A stretch of 57,816 nucleotides of DNA, from assembly GCA_017631635.1 (NCBI GenBank), contig JAGBSX010000007.1, forward strand, positions 1 to 57,816, read 5' to 3'. How positions within the stretch are numbered: the first letter of the stretch is position 1; every line of letters starts with the position of its first letter. Origin of the DNA: Clostridia bacterium (GTDB taxonomy: Bacteria > Bacillota > Clostridia > Christensenellales > RUG350). The notes below the pieces were generated by a model. It worked only from the letters and a program-made list of their open reading frames with translations. It had not been told where the DNA came from and ran no database searches. Positions 18,588-27,450 of the stretch are shown piece after piece. The translations under genes and the position numbers were made by a program.

Positions 18588-18926
18588 CTAAAAAGCATCC
18601 TCTATATGCGATACTTCTCCCCTCAACACCTCAACTACGTCAAATCTATATTCTTCGTTCTTTTTGCCAAGATGTGCTTGGTAAAAACTAGCACAACGGC
18701 GTATAGTATTGGCCTTGTATGTGGTGATAGACTCTATAGGTCTACCAAAATTTTCATTTTCTCTAGACTTCACCTCGACAAAAACAACTAGATTTCCTCT
18801 AGACACTATCAAGTCAATCTCACCTAGTGGACAACGAAAATTTTCTTTGAGTATGGTGTATCCCTTTTTCTTGAGGTATTCTCTAGCGATTACCTCTCCT
18901 TGCACGCCAATTTTTCTAGTATTCAT
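18588..18926 (-). CDS. yraN: UPF0102 family protein YraN
   Basis: 112-aa protein with the restriction-endonuclease-like nuclease fold: GEVIAREYLKKKGY near the N-terminus, then GEIDLIV (Asp) and VFVEVKSRE (Glu-x-Lys), the pattern of a PD-(D/E)xK active site. The family is almost universal but its substrate is not established; DNA processing is presumed. The start overlaps the rnhB stop by ATGA, the usual coupling between these two genes. Confidence 0.93.
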   Translation of the reverse strand: MNTRKIGVQGEVIAREYLKKKGYTILKENFRCPLGEIDLIVSRGNLVVFVEVKSRENENFGRPIESITTYKANTIRRCASFYQAHLGKKNEEYRFDVVEVLRGEVSHIEDAF

Positions 18927-19555
18927 CTGACATCCTCATATTTGTAGGTGATATCTACAAAATTTCCTATGAAAGTTTTGCGATGAATTTTGGTAGGTCC
19001 ATACTCTTTGAGCGCTTCAACATGTACTTTTGTACCATAGCCCTTATTTTTCTCAAATTGATATTGAGGATACTTGGCATCATACTCTCTCATCAATCTA
19101 TCTCTAGTGACTTTTGCCAATATTGATGCGGCTGCCACGTTGTAGGAGGTAGCATCTCCCTTTATAATACTGCGTTGTTGATAATCGCAATTCAATTTGA
19201 CTGCATCTATAAGTACCAAGTCTGGCGATACGCTCAACTTGGAGAGCGCCTCAATCATAGCAGACTTGGTAGCCTCTAGGATATTTAGCCTATCTATAGT
19301 CATGTTGTCTACTAGCACTATCGAATAACTAATAGCCTTGTCTAGTATAATGTCGTATAGAGCCTCCCTCTTCTTTTCGGAGAGTTTTTTGCTGTCGTTG
19401 ATGCCATCTATCATGTCGTCTAGAGGCATTATTACACAACCTACCGATACAGGTCCTGCCAAAGGTCCTCTACCAGCCTCATCTATACCGCATATATATT
19501 TGTATCCCTCTAGGGATATCTGTTTGTCGTATTCAAACAAATCTATAGTCTTCAT
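18923..19555 (-). CDS. rnhB: Ribonuclease HII
   Basis: Cuts RNA in RNA-DNA hybrids and removes single ribonucleotides from DNA. The first two metal ligands are Asp25 and Glu26 in GIDEAGRGPLAGPV. The later Asp in LVLIDAVKLN and the SILAKVTRDR segment complete the site. 210 aa, typical. It overlaps rbgA by four bases upstream and yraN by four bases downstream. Confidence 0.97.
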   Translation of the reverse strand: MKTIDLFEYDKQISLEGYKYICGIDEAGRGPLAGPVSVGCVIMPLDDMIDGINDSKKLSEKKREALYDIILDKAISYSIVLVDNMTIDRLNILEATKSAMIEALSKLSVSPDLVLIDAVKLNCDYQQRSIIKGDATSYNVAAASILAKVTRDRLMREYDAKYPQYQFEKNKGYGTKVHVEALKEYGPTKIHRKTFIGNFVDITYKYEDVR

Positions 19556-20388
19556 TCTAGAGCCACCTTGCCCATACGTTGTTTTCTAAAATCATCTAAT
19601 ACTGCCGTGGCGGTGCGATCATAATCATAATCCCCACCTTTTAATATAAAGCCCCTAGATTTGGCTATACTCTCATATATCTCAATAGGCAAACTATCAG
19701 CAGAAATAGATATATTATATCTATTTTCTAGTATGTCAGGTCTAGACGCCATCATATCTTTGATAAATTCGAGACACAATTCTTCTTTGCCTACTACGTC
19801 ATCCTTGATGCAACCTATGTATGCCAAATGTTTGGCGTATTCTTGATTTTCAAAAGAAGGCCATAGCGTACCTGGAGTATCCAGCACGTCGATATATTCA
19901 GAGACACTCACCCATTGTTTTCCTCTAGTGACACCTGGTCTATTGCCGGTGATAGTCCTCTTTGATCCACATAGACTATTGATAAGAGTAGATTTGCCTG
20001 TATTGGGCACACCTATTACCATAGCCCTCAAAGTCTTTCGCAATCCTTTGGCTTTGAAATGTTCTATCTTGTCTTGCAAAATAGTAGTGAGTCCTACTAT
20101 GACGTCTCTAGCAAATCTCGAGGTGGTACTATTGGTCGTGACCACAACCTTCCCCTCACTCTTTAGATCTGCGACTATCCTGTCCATATCACTAGTCTCT
20201 ATGGTATCCACTTTGTTGAGGACGTATAGTCTAGGCTTATTAGCGCCTATCTTCTCAAAAGATGGATTAAAACAAGCCTTATATGCCCTGCTATCAAGCA
20301 CGTAAATAATGGCGTCTACTAATTTGACGTCTTCTTCCATACGGCGAATAGCCTTGGTCATATGTCCTGGATACCATTGTATATGCAT
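19552..20388 (-). CDS. rbgA: Ribosome biogenesis GTPase RbgA (YlqF)
   Basis: Circularly permuted GTPase needed for late 50S assembly. The order of motifs shows the permutation: G4 NKVD at 58-61 comes before G1 GVPNTGKST (127-135) and G3 DTPG (about 171-174). The N-terminal MHIQWYPGHM is a family hallmark, and the C-terminal domain binds rRNA. 278 aa, as in Bacillus. The ATG follows the trmD stop by one base; rnhB follows, as in Bacillus. Confidence 0.97.
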   Translation of the reverse strand: MHIQWYPGHMTKAIRRMEEDVKLVDAIIYVLDSRAYKACFNPSFEKIGANKPRLYVLNKVDTIETSDMDRIVADLKSEGKVVVTTNSTTSRFARDVIVGLTTILQDKIEHFKAKGLRKTLRAMVIGVPNTGKSTLINSLCGSKRTITGNRPGVTRGKQWVSVSEYIDVLDTPGTLWPSFENQEYAKHLAYIGCIKDDVVGKEELCLEFIKDMMASRPDILENRYNISISADSLPIEIYESIAKSRGFILKGGDYDYDRTATAVLDDFRKQRMGKVALE

Positions 20389-20389
20389 A

Positions 20390-21064
20390 TTAATCCTCGT
20401 CGTTTAGCAAATCAGGTCTACGTTCTCTAGTTATCTCAATACTCTTGAGTCTGCGCCACTCTGCTATCTTTTGGTGATTGCCACTCAACAATACTTCCGG
20501 CACTTTTAGTCCTTTATATTCGGCAGGTCTAGTGTACTGTGGATATTCTAGTAGTGGCACGGTAAAACTCTCTTCTTCTAGTGAAGTGCTACTACCTAGC
20601 ACCCCCTCTATATGTCTCATAGTAGCATTGACGACCACCATAGCAGCCAAATCACCACTAGTTAGCACGTAGTCACCTATACTTATCTCTTCGTCGATAT
20701 ACAGTTCGATTACTCTCTCGTCAATTCCCTCATAACTACCACAGAGTATCAATAAATCTTGTTGCGCTAGTTGTTTGGATTTCGCTTGGGTAAAAGGTAT
20801 GCCCTTGGGAGACATATATATACGGCGCATTTTGTGCATAGGGTCTATATCATCTATAGCGTCTGCGATAGGTTGTATAGCTATTAGCATACCTGCACCT
20901 CCACCAAAAGGCGCATCATCTACGTGCTTGTGCTTGTCGGTAGAATAATCTCTAATGTTGGTAATATGCAAGTCAACTAGTCCCTTCTCTACGGCACTAC
21001 CTATGATACCTTGATATAGCGGAGTATAACTATCAGGAAATAGAGTCAATATCTCAATCTTCAT
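20390..21064 (-). CDS. trmD: tRNA (guanine-N1)-methyltransferase TrmD
   Basis: SPOUT enzyme that makes m1G37 next to the anticodon and so prevents frameshifting. The start MKIEILTLFPDSY, the DDAPFGGGAGM loop, the LCGSYEGIDERV strand and the IGDYVLTSGDLAAM knot are all present; the usual LTGGE is LTSGD here, a mild variation. 224 aa is slightly short but complete. It overlaps rimM by 11 bases. Confidence 0.97.
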   Translation of the reverse strand: MKIEILTLFPDSYTPLYQGIIGSAVEKGLVDLHITNIRDYSTDKHKHVDDAPFGGGAGMLIAIQPIADAIDDIDPMHKMRRIYMSPKGIPFTQAKSKQLAQQDLLILCGSYEGIDERVIELYIDEEISIGDYVLTSGDLAAMVVVNATMRHIEGVLGSSTSLEEESFTVPLLEYPQYTRPAEYKGLKVPEVLLSGNHQKIAEWRRLKSIEITRERRPDLLNDED

Positions 21065-21572
21065 CGTCTACTACCGTGACCTCCTCAAATCTAGTCTTGT
21101 CCACATATATTCGTCTCGCCTCTACGTCTACCTCTGTGATTACTCCGTCTCCTGCTGGAAACATCAGTTCCTCACCTTCGGTATCTAGGACGTATACGTC
21201 TGCAGCGCCATACTGCAATATCTCACGTACTATACCTACGACCTTATTCTCCAAAATGACCTGACAGCCTATCAAATCTACTAGATAATAATGTCCTTCT
21301 TTTGGCTTGACTGCGTCTTGTCTATCTATACCGACCATCTCATCACGCAAACTTTCAGCCAAATTTCTATCGTCAATACCCTCTAATTTGACATATGCAA
21401 ACGCATTATCTACACGCACAGAAAGCACATTGAGCCTTGCTCCTGTGCTTTCTATGATTAGATATTTCATCTTCTTGAACCTAGAGAGATCTTCGGTATA
21501 AGGCGATATCTTCACCTCACCTCTTACCCCCTGAGGTTTGAGAACTTTGCCGACTATAATGTGGGCATTCAT
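21054..21572 (-). CDS. rimM: 16S rRNA processing protein RimM
   Basis: Assembly factor for the 30S head that binds S19. 172 aa from the ATG at 21572, which overlaps the khpA stop as ATGA; a TTG three codons earlier is possible but lies inside khpA. The N-terminal GKVLKPQGVRGEVKI strand and the C-terminal PRC-barrel (YYLVDLIGCQV, LMFPAGDGVITEVD) are typical. The tail is very acidic (VVDDED). It is coupled to both neighbours. Confidence 0.95.
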   Translation of the reverse strand: MNAHIIVGKVLKPQGVRGEVKISPYTEDLSRFKKMKYLIIESTGARLNVLSVRVDNAFAYVKLEGIDDRNLAESLRDEMVGIDRQDAVKPKEGHYYLVDLIGCQVILENKVVGIVREILQYGAADVYVLDTEGEELMFPAGDGVITEVDVEARRIYVDKTRFEEVTVVDDED

Positions 21573-21802
21573 TTTTCGCAAATTTCCAAAGAATACTTCT
21601 TACCAGACTTGTAAGACGCACTCTTGAGTACAGTACGGATAGACTTAGCTATCTTGCCTTGTTTACCTATTACTTTGCCCATTTGACTTTGGGGCAAAGT
21701 GACGGTAATCTCTATCTGCGAACCCTTGTCCTCTTCTACGATAGTCACGTCCGACATATCGTCAACAAGATGTTGGATTAGGTATTCTACTAAATCACGC
21801 AT
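21569..21802 (-). CDS. khpA: KH-domain RNA-binding protein KhpA (YlqC)
   Basis: 77-aa single type II KH domain with the GxxG loop in VIGKQGKIAKSIRTVL. KhpA binds RNA, with KhpB, and affects cell division and small-RNA biology in Firmicutes. It begins MRDLVEYLIQHLVDD, and lies ten bases after rpsP in the usual rpsP-khpA-rimM-trmD order. Confidence 0.95.
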   Translation of the reverse strand: MRDLVEYLIQHLVDDMSDVTIVEEDKGSQIEITVTLPQSQMGKVIGKQGKIAKSIRTVLKSASYKSGKKYSLEICEK

Positions 21803-21812
21803 AAATTACTCC

Positions 21813-22052
21813 TTATAGAGCGCCGTTGTTCTTTAGTATAGCTCTGACAGTATCTGTAGGTTGAGCACCCTTGGATATCCAATCTTTTGCCTTCTCTACG
21901 TCCAACTTAACTTCGGCAGGATTCTTCTTAGGATTGTAGTATCCTACTTGGTCTACGTACTCACCATCTCTTGCCTTGCGTGAATCCATAACTACTATAC
22001 GGTAAAAAGGATTCTTCTTCGCACCTAGTCTTGTCAATCTGATTTTTAGCAT
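21813..22052 (-). CDS. rpsP: 30S ribosomal protein S16
   Basis: 79-aa S16. It opens [21 protein letters not shown] and carries the [13 protein letters not shown] signature. GGAGG sits six bases upstream of the ATG. It follows ffh by 44 bases of AT-rich spacer with a T-run but no stable hairpin, so read-through from ffh is likely. Confidence 0.98.
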   Translation of the reverse strand: MLKIRLTRLGAKKNPFYRIVVMDSRKARDGEYVDQVGYYNPKKNPAEVKLDVEKAKDWISKGAQPTDTVRAILKNNGAL

Positions 22053-22096
22053 AATAATACCTCCATAAAATTATAAACTTTTGTATTTTTTTTATT

Positions 22097-23425
22097 TTAT
22101 CTAAAACCACCCATACCAAATGGCAATTTCATACCTCTACCATTTTTGAGTTGTTTCATCATCTGTTTTGTTTGCTCAAATTGTTTGAGCAGTTGGTTGA
22201 CCTCTTGCACGGTAGTACCACTACCTTTGGCTATACGCTGACGGTGAGACCCTTTGATAACGTCTGGGTTTTTGCGCTCGCGTGGAGTCATAGATTGAAT
22301 AATCGCTTTGATACGACTTATCTTGCTCTCATCTATGTCATCAGGATTAAATCTACTCATACCCGGTATCATGGATAGCAGACCTTGCATACCACCCATA
22401 TTTTTGATAGATTCAAACTGTACTAGATAGTCGTCCAAGGTAAAAGAATTCTCCCTAAACTTCTTCTCCATCTCTATAGCATCTTGCTCACTTATGGCAT
22501 TTTGGGCTTTCTCTATGAGAGTGAGTACGTCTCCCATACCTAGTATGCGTGATGCCATACGGTCAGGATAAAATGGCTCTATATCAGACATCTTCTCTCC
22601 GATACCAACCATCTTGATAGGCTTGCCTGTGACAGCCTTGATAGACAATGCTGCACCACCTCTAGTGTCGCTATCCATCTTGGTCATAATCACGCCCGTG
22701 ATATCTATAGCCTCGTCAAACGCCTTGGCCACCGTGACGGCATCTTGACCTGTCATAGAGTCTACTACTAGTAGCGTCTCAATAGGATTGACGGCACTCT
22801 TGACAGCTTTGAGTTCGTCCATCAACTTGTCGTCTATATGCAATCTACCTGCAGTATCTATAATAACCGTGTCTATACCTAGCCTAGTCGCCTCTTTGAT
22901 AGCATTTTTGGCAGTATTTACAGGAGAATTTGTACCTTCTTCGTATACGGGAACGTCAATATTTTTACCTACGACTTGCAATTGTTTGATAGCGGCAGGG
23001 CGATATATATCGCAGGCTACTAACATAGGCTTTTTGCCTTGTTTGCGTAGATGTAGTCCTAGTTTGCCACACATAGTAGTCTTACCAGCACCTTGTAGTC
23101 CACACATCAATATCACCGTGGGTGGAGATGGACTGACGGCTATCTTGGAGACTTGACCTCCCATCAATGCCGTGAGTTCCTCATTGACTATCTTGATGAC
23201 CTGTTGATCTGGAGTAAGACTCTTGAGAATATCTTCGCCACTAGCCTTCTCACTAACTCTAGCAATAAAATCTTTCACCACAGAGAAATTGACGTCAGCC
23301 TCAAGTAGCGCTATGCGCACCTCTCTCATGGCTTGTCTAATCTCTAGGTCGGTAAGTTTGCCTTTATTCTTGAGTTTAGAAAAAACGTGATTAAGTTTTT
23401 CGCTGAGAGAAGAAAATAATCCCAT
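22097..23425 (-). CDS. ffh: Signal recognition particle protein Ffh
   Basis: Binds SRP RNA and signal sequences of nascent membrane proteins. N domain (about 1-85), G domain with GLQGAGKTTMCGKLG, DTAGRLHID and TKMDSDTRGG, and a methionine-rich M domain from about 300 with GMQGLLSMIPGMSRF and TPRERKNPDVIKGSHRQRIAKG, which binds 4.5S/6S RNA. 442 aa. Its receptor ftsY lies two genes upstream. Confidence 0.98.
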   Translation of the reverse strand: MGLFSSLSEKLNHVFSKLKNKGKLTDLEIRQAMREVRIALLEADVNFSVVKDFIARVSEKASGEDILKSLTPDQQVIKIVNEELTALMGGQVSKIAVSPSPPTVILMCGLQGAGKTTMCGKLGLHLRKQGKKPMLVACDIYRPAAIKQLQVVGKNIDVPVYEEGTNSPVNTAKNAIKEATRLGIDTVIIDTAGRLHIDDKLMDELKAVKSAVNPIETLLVVDSMTGQDAVTVAKAFDEAIDITGVIMTKMDSDTRGGAALSIKAVTGKPIKMVGIGEKMSDIEPFYPDRMASRILGMGDVLTLIEKAQNAISEQDAIEMEKKFRENSFTLDDYLVQFESIKNMGGMQGLLSMIPGMSRFNPDDIDESKISRIKAIIQSMTPRERKNPDVIKGSHRQRIAKGSGTTVQEVNQLLKQFEQTKQMMKQLKNGRGMKLPFGMGGFR

Positions 23426-23434
23426 ATCTACTCC

Positions 23435-23758
23435 TTATATCAAACTCCTGAGTATCGCAATCTCTTGCTTTAATTCATCAGACATATCTAGAGACATCAC
23501 CCTAGCAAACGCATCTTCTACTACGTCACTCTTGGCTACCAATCCTAGTTTTGCCTCATAATCTAGCAAAATCTTGTCTACTCTGACTATAGTGTCTCTA
23601 ACAGCCTGGCGTGATATATCTCCGTGTTGCTCGGATATTTCCTTGAGAGACATATCCATATCGTAGTACATCGACGCTATGTCGCGTTGGTTATCTGTGA
23701 GCAAATCTCCATAAACCTCTAGCAATCTGCCCATTTCTATTTTTTTGTCAATTTTCAT
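23435..23758 (-). CDS. ylxM: YlxM family DNA-binding protein (putative SRP regulator)
   Basis: 107-aa helix-turn-helix protein that resembles sigma-70 region 4: YGDLLTDNQRDIASMYYDMDMSLKEISEQHGDISRQAVRDTI. YlxM is found beside ffh throughout Bacillota, and in streptococci it binds SRP components. Its ATG has no Shine-Dalgarno; instead TTATTTTT and a 12-bp hairpin come directly before it (23767-23798). That palindrome overlaps the -10 of the promoter at 23793-23821, so autoregulation is plausible. Confidence 0.9.
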   Translation of the reverse strand: MKIDKKIEMGRLLEVYGDLLTDNQRDIASMYYDMDMSLKEISEQHGDISRQAVRDTIVRVDKILLDYEAKLGLVAKSDVVEDAFARVMSLDMSDELKQEIAILRSLI

Positions 23759-23766
23759 AAAAATAA

Positions 23767-23821
23767 TACACTGTAAAGCAAATTTCCTTTACAGTGTACA
23801 ACTAGTTTGAATATTTGTCAA
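23767..23821 (-). promoter_or_regulatory. ylxM-ffh promoter overlapped by a 12-bp inverted repeat
   Basis: Minus strand -35 TTGACA (23816-23821), 17-bp spacer, -10 TACACT (23793-23798). The -10 is the outer part of one arm of a perfect palindrome: TACACTGTAAAG (23767-23778), 8-base loop, CTTTACAGTGTA (23787-23798). The palindrome could be an operator, or the terminator of the upstream ftsY transcript, or both. Confidence 0.65.
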
Positions 23822-23836
23822 GCGTTTTTCACTATT

Positions 23837-24730
23837 TTATAAAATAGCATCTACAAAACTTTCTGCATCAAAATCTTCTATATCGTCTATACCCTCTCCC
23901 ACGCCTACGTGTACGATAGGTACGTCTCTCTCTCCACATATCGCTATGACGACGCCACCTTTGGCTGTGCCGTCTAGTTTGGTAAGGACGATACCGTCTA
24001 TATCTACACACTCATCAAACGCCTCTATTTGAGATACTGCATTTTGACCTACGGTAGCATCTACTACTATATAACTGCGCACGTCTGCCTCTGCCCACTC
24101 TCTACCGATTACTCTATAAATCTTACCCAATTCACTCATTAGGTTTTTCTTATTTTGCAATCTACCTGCAGTATCTACTAGTAGGATATCTATATCATGG
24201 GCTTTCGCTGATTGTATAGCATCATATACAACTGCAGCGGGATCTGCGCCTTCTTCGTGCTTGATTACCCTGACACCTGCTCTATCTCCCCATACACACA
24301 ACTGTTCGGCAGCAGCGGCTCTAAAAGTATCTGCAGCCGCCATCATCACCTTTAGCCCCTGTTTCTTAAACTTGTGTGCTAGTTTTCCTACGGTGGTAGT
24401 CTTGCCAGTACCGTTGACTCCAGTCATTAATATTACAGTAGGATATTGTAATGGAGATATCTCATAATCAATCCTCTCTAGTATAAAATCTCTGAGCATA
24501 TCTTTAATAACGGCTGGATCTTTTACACGATTATTGATTACTTCTTCTCTCAATTGCTCCACTATTTCTACAGATGTAGTGACGCCCACGTCGGCAGATA
24601 TCAGGCAGTTCTCCATCTCTTCAAAAAATTCGTCATTGATTACTTTTTTGTTAAACAATTCAAAGAGTTTATTGCCGATTGCTTGTTTTGTTTTTGCCAA
24701 TTTTTCGGCAATTAGTTGAAATATTCCCAT
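23837..24730 (-). CDS. ftsY: Signal recognition particle receptor FtsY
   Basis: SRP GTPase receptor at the inner membrane. 297 aa, the NG core only, without the acidic A domain of Escherichia coli FtsY. GVNGTGKTTTVGKLA is the P-loop; DTAGRLQNK and TKLDGTAKGG complete the GTPase site. Two orthologous GTPases, ftsY and ffh, flank ylxM here. Transcription ends in the hairpin region before ylxM. Confidence 0.97.
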   Translation of the reverse strand: MGIFQLIAEKLAKTKQAIGNKLFELFNKKVINDEFFEEMENCLISADVGVTTSVEIVEQLREEVINNRVKDPAVIKDMLRDFILERIDYEISPLQYPTVILMTGVNGTGKTTTVGKLAHKFKKQGLKVMMAAADTFRAAAAEQLCVWGDRAGVRVIKHEEGADPAAVVYDAIQSAKAHDIDILLVDTAGRLQNKKNLMSELGKIYRVIGREWAEADVRSYIVVDATVGQNAVSQIEAFDECVDIDGIVLTKLDGTAKGGVVIAICGERDVPIVHVGVGEGIDDIEDFDAESFVDAIL

Positions 24731-24746
24731 GCTATCTCCTATGATA

Positions 24747-24768
24747 ATAGCCGTATCGCTACGGCTAA
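24747..24768 (-). terminator. Hairpin after the esterase gene
   Basis: Stem TAGCCGTA/TACGGCTA with a 4-base loop between the esterase stop (24776) and ftsY start. The T-run is short (TTAT), so termination may be partial and ftsY may be co-transcribed with the operon upstream. Confidence 0.55.
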
Positions 24769-24775
24769 TATTACG

Positions 24776-25621
24776 TTATTTGTTGTCGTAAGTTATCTTT
24801 AGACCTATTTTTTTCAAAAAAGCTATACTCTCATCTAGCCAACCTTGGTTCTCCACTCTAATAGCAAGTGGATTATCCTCGGACACTACTATCTCATTAT
24901 GTAGCGAGCCACCGTGACCTCCATATGGATATATCTTCATCTCAAATGGCACACCATATCTGGCTAGTTGAGTAGCATATCTCAACGAATTCTCTACAGG
25001 GACGGTTTGGTCATCTGAACAATGCCAAATGTAGCAAGGTGGAGTATTTGAATCCACTCTTAGGTCTGTAGACAAGTTGGTATGGTCCTCACCTTCGCAA
25101 CCAGATAGATTATTCATACTACCCATATGAGCGATAGCAGGATCAGATGAGATAACTGGATAGCACAATATAGCACCGTCAGGTCTACAATCGTCTCCTA
25201 TCTTGTCTAGGACTATTTGTTCATTGTACATAGTAGCACACATGCTAGCCAAATGTCCGCCTGCCGAATAACCCATGACTACTAGAGCATTTGGTTTGGT
25301 ATGCCACTCTAAGCAGTTTGCACGAATGATATGCATAGCACCACACACCTCTAGTAGTTGTGTAGGATAGTGCTTGTCAGAAGTCGACACAGTCGAATAC
25401 CTCAGCACAAATACGTTGTATCCTGCACCTAGATATCTCAAAGCAACAGGCTCTGCCTCTCTATTTGACGTAAATGAATATCCGCCACCTGGACACATCA
25501 ATATAGTTGGATACAGCCTATTAGCATCTACTTCGGTAAGGGGTGTGTTGACAAACGCCTCTACGTACGCGTCGGTATCTATGTCCAAATAATCGGTCAA
25601 TTTAAAAACAAAAGTACGCAT
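24776..25621 (-). CDS. Alpha/beta hydrolase, esterase/lipase type
   Basis: 281-aa alpha/beta hydrolase with no signal peptide, so cytosolic. Oxyanion-hole MCPGGGYSFTSNREAEPVA, nucleophile Ser in VMGYSAGGHLAS, Asp in HCSDDQTVPVE and His in YPYGGHG make the full triad. The strand order and HGGG-like GGGY motif match the acetyl-xylan esterase/hormone-sensitive-lipase groups (BD-FAE type) seen in gut Bacillota, often acting on acylated oligosaccharides. Substrate cannot be read. It is downstream of DegV and the rRNA methyltransferase and shares their promoter. Confidence 0.85.
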   Translation of the reverse strand: MRTFVFKLTDYLDIDTDAYVEAFVNTPLTEVDANRLYPTILMCPGGGYSFTSNREAEPVALRYLGAGYNVFVLRYSTVSTSDKHYPTQLLEVCGAMHIIRANCLEWHTKPNALVVMGYSAGGHLASMCATMYNEQIVLDKIGDDCRPDGAILCYPVISSDPAIAHMGSMNNLSGCEGEDHTNLSTDLRVDSNTPPCYIWHCSDDQTVPVENSLRYATQLARYGVPFEMKIYPYGGHGGSLHNEIVVSEDNPLAIRVENQGWLDESIAFLKKIGLKITYDNK

Positions 25622-25638
25622 AATTAATCTTCAAATAT

Positions 25639-26502
25639 TTATCTATTATTGCCTATAAATACCACACCTAGGGTGTCTGGTCCACAATGCGCAGCGATAA
25701 CTGGACCTATTATTTGAGTCCAAATCTCAGCATCTGGATATTGTTGCTTAATCTTGGACACCAATAAATCAGAGTCATTAGGACAATCTGCGTTAACTAC
25801 TACTATAGGATATTTGTTTGGCTCTGCTATATTGTCAGTTATATACTTAAGTAGTTCGTTGATAGCAAGTTTGCGACCACGACACTTCTTGACTACAGAT
25901 AGTTTACCCTCGTCATCTACTTTGATAAAAGGCTTGAGGTCAAGTAGCGACCCAAACGTAGCAGCGACGGTAGACAATCTGCCACCACGCGCTAAATGAT
26001 ACAAATCATTGACGATAAACGCTGTGCAAGCCTTGGGTGACAACTCCTCTAGGAATTTGACTGTCTCATCTATAGTATGCCCTTCGTTAAAATATTTGAC
26101 GGCTAGATATACTTGTAGTCCTGCGCCTAGGCAAATTGACTTGGTATCAAATCTAACAAATCTCGCATCAGGATACTTCGCGCTCAATTCATCTATAGCA
26201 GTCTGCATATAGTTGAATGTGCCACTCATTTGAGTAGAGAATGATATATAGAGTATCTCCTCTCCTTGAGCAAAATATGGTTCGAATATTTCTTTGTAAT
26301 TTTCGCTATTTAGTGCTGCGGTGGTTATCTGAACCTTTGCTCTAAGATTGTCGTAAAACTCTCTAAAATCAGTACCTTCACCGCAATCTGCCATACGCTC
26401 TTCACCATTGACTAGATATGGCATACTTATCATTTTGACACCTATTTCTTCTACTTTATCATACCATAGTTCGCAATCGGTATCCGTAAAAATCACACTC
26501 AT
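25639..26502 (-). CDS. DegV family fatty-acid-binding protein
   Basis: 287 aa. DegV proteins bind free fatty acids and hand them to the fatty acid kinase FakA. Landmarks are TDTDCELW at the start, the ITTAALNSENY loop, the SFSTQMSGTFN lipid-contacting segment, and ARGGRLST. No fakA (DAK2) is in the window. It follows the TrmH-type gene with only a stop-start gap. Confidence 0.93.
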   Translation of the reverse strand: MSVIFTDTDCELWYDKVEEIGVKMISMPYLVNGEERMADCGEGTDFREFYDNLRAKVQITTAALNSENYKEIFEPYFAQGEEILYISFSTQMSGTFNYMQTAIDELSAKYPDARFVRFDTKSICLGAGLQVYLAVKYFNEGHTIDETVKFLEELSPKACTAFIVNDLYHLARGGRLSTVAATFGSLLDLKPFIKVDDEGKLSVVKKCRGRKLAINELLKYITDNIAEPNKYPIVVVNADCPNDSDLLVSKIKQQYPDAEIWTQIIGPVIAAHCGPDTLGVVFIGNNR

Positions 26503-26503
26503 T

Positions 26504-27346
26504 TTAATCTCTCCTCATCAGTTTTTTTGATACAGCCTCGTATACGAGGACTGTCGCTGCTACCCCTACGTTTAACGAATCGCATTTGCCTAGCATTGGA
26601 ATAGCGGTCAATGCTAGAGGATATTCATACCATTGTCTAGAAATACCATATCTCTCGCTACCCATAACGAAAGCAGTAGGTCCTTCAAATGACTCTTCAT
26701 AATAAAATCTCTCAGCCCTAGTATCTGCCAAATAAGTAGTATAACCATATCTATTCAATAGAGAATAGCACTCTTGTACACTATCAAATTCGTATATAGG
26801 GACTGTAAGTATAGCGCCTAATGAGCCCTTGATAAGTTTGGGGTGAGTGAGTCTAGCCTTGCGATTGCATATAAATACAGCCTCTACTCCAGCCCCGTCA
26901 GCCATACGCACCATAGTACCGATATTGCCAGGTATCTCCACACCGTCAAGCACAAGTACTACACCGTCCGATTGAGGTCTAAAATCCTCTACTCTATAGA
27001 CGGGCAACTGCGCCACGCACAACAATCCGTCAGGTTTCTCCCTCTCGCTAAGTTTCAAAAACGTCTTGGCTGAGACTTCATAACATTCTGGACTGATACT
27101 TGATATTTGCTCTGCTACACTAGCAACCTCTGCGGTGTGCATAAACTCTCTACATATCACAAATGCTCTCACCTTGACAGCATTATCAAGTATCAATTTG
27201 TGCGTAAATATTCCCTCGGCGACAAACAATCTATCAGGGTTTGGCTTGGAGTTGATAATCAAGCTCTTCACCCACTTGATCGTAGGATTTTGCTCTCCTA
27301 TCGCTCTATATTTTGACTCGTCTATCCTGACTATCTCGTTCGCCAT
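26504..27346 (-). CDS. TrmH/SpoU family RNA methyltransferase
   Basis: 280 aa. N-terminal substrate-binding domain (NPTIKWVKSLI through PECYEVSAKTFLKLS), then a SPOUT knot with VLDGVEIPGNIGTMVRMADG, VMGSERYGIS and IPMLGKCDSLNVGVAATVL, the three SpoU motifs. It should 2'-O-methylate rRNA or tRNA; the target is not visible. A paralogue with 245 aa occurs at 55381-56118. The start follows a GGTGGTAGGCA ribosome site. Confidence 0.92.
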   Translation of the reverse strand: MANEIVRIDESKYRAIGEQNPTIKWVKSLIINSKPNPDRLFVAEGIFTHKLILDNAVKVRAFVICREFMHTAEVASVAEQISSISPECYEVSAKTFLKLSEREKPDGLLCVAQLPVYRVEDFRPQSDGVVLVLDGVEIPGNIGTMVRMADGAGVEAVFICNRKARLTHPKLIKGSLGAILTVPIYEFDSVQECYSLLNRYGYTTYLADTRAERFYYEESFEGPTAFVMGSERYGISRQWYEYPLALTAIPMLGKCDSLNVGVAATVLVYEAVSKKLMRRD

Positions 27347-27380
27347 TGCCTACCACCTAGATTATCTATCATACATTTGT

Positions 27381-27410
27381 ATTATATCATAGTAAATTTG
27401 AAAAAATCAA
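27381..27410 (-). promoter_or_regulatory. Sigma-A promoter of the methyltransferase-DegV-esterase operon
   Basis: Minus strand -35 TTGATT (27405-27410), 18-bp spacer, extended TGA and -10 TATAAT (27381-27386), about 35 bases before the ATG. Confidence 0.65.
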
Positions 27411-27450
27411 GTATATGTATATATTTTTTATATATCTCATATTATAGCGT

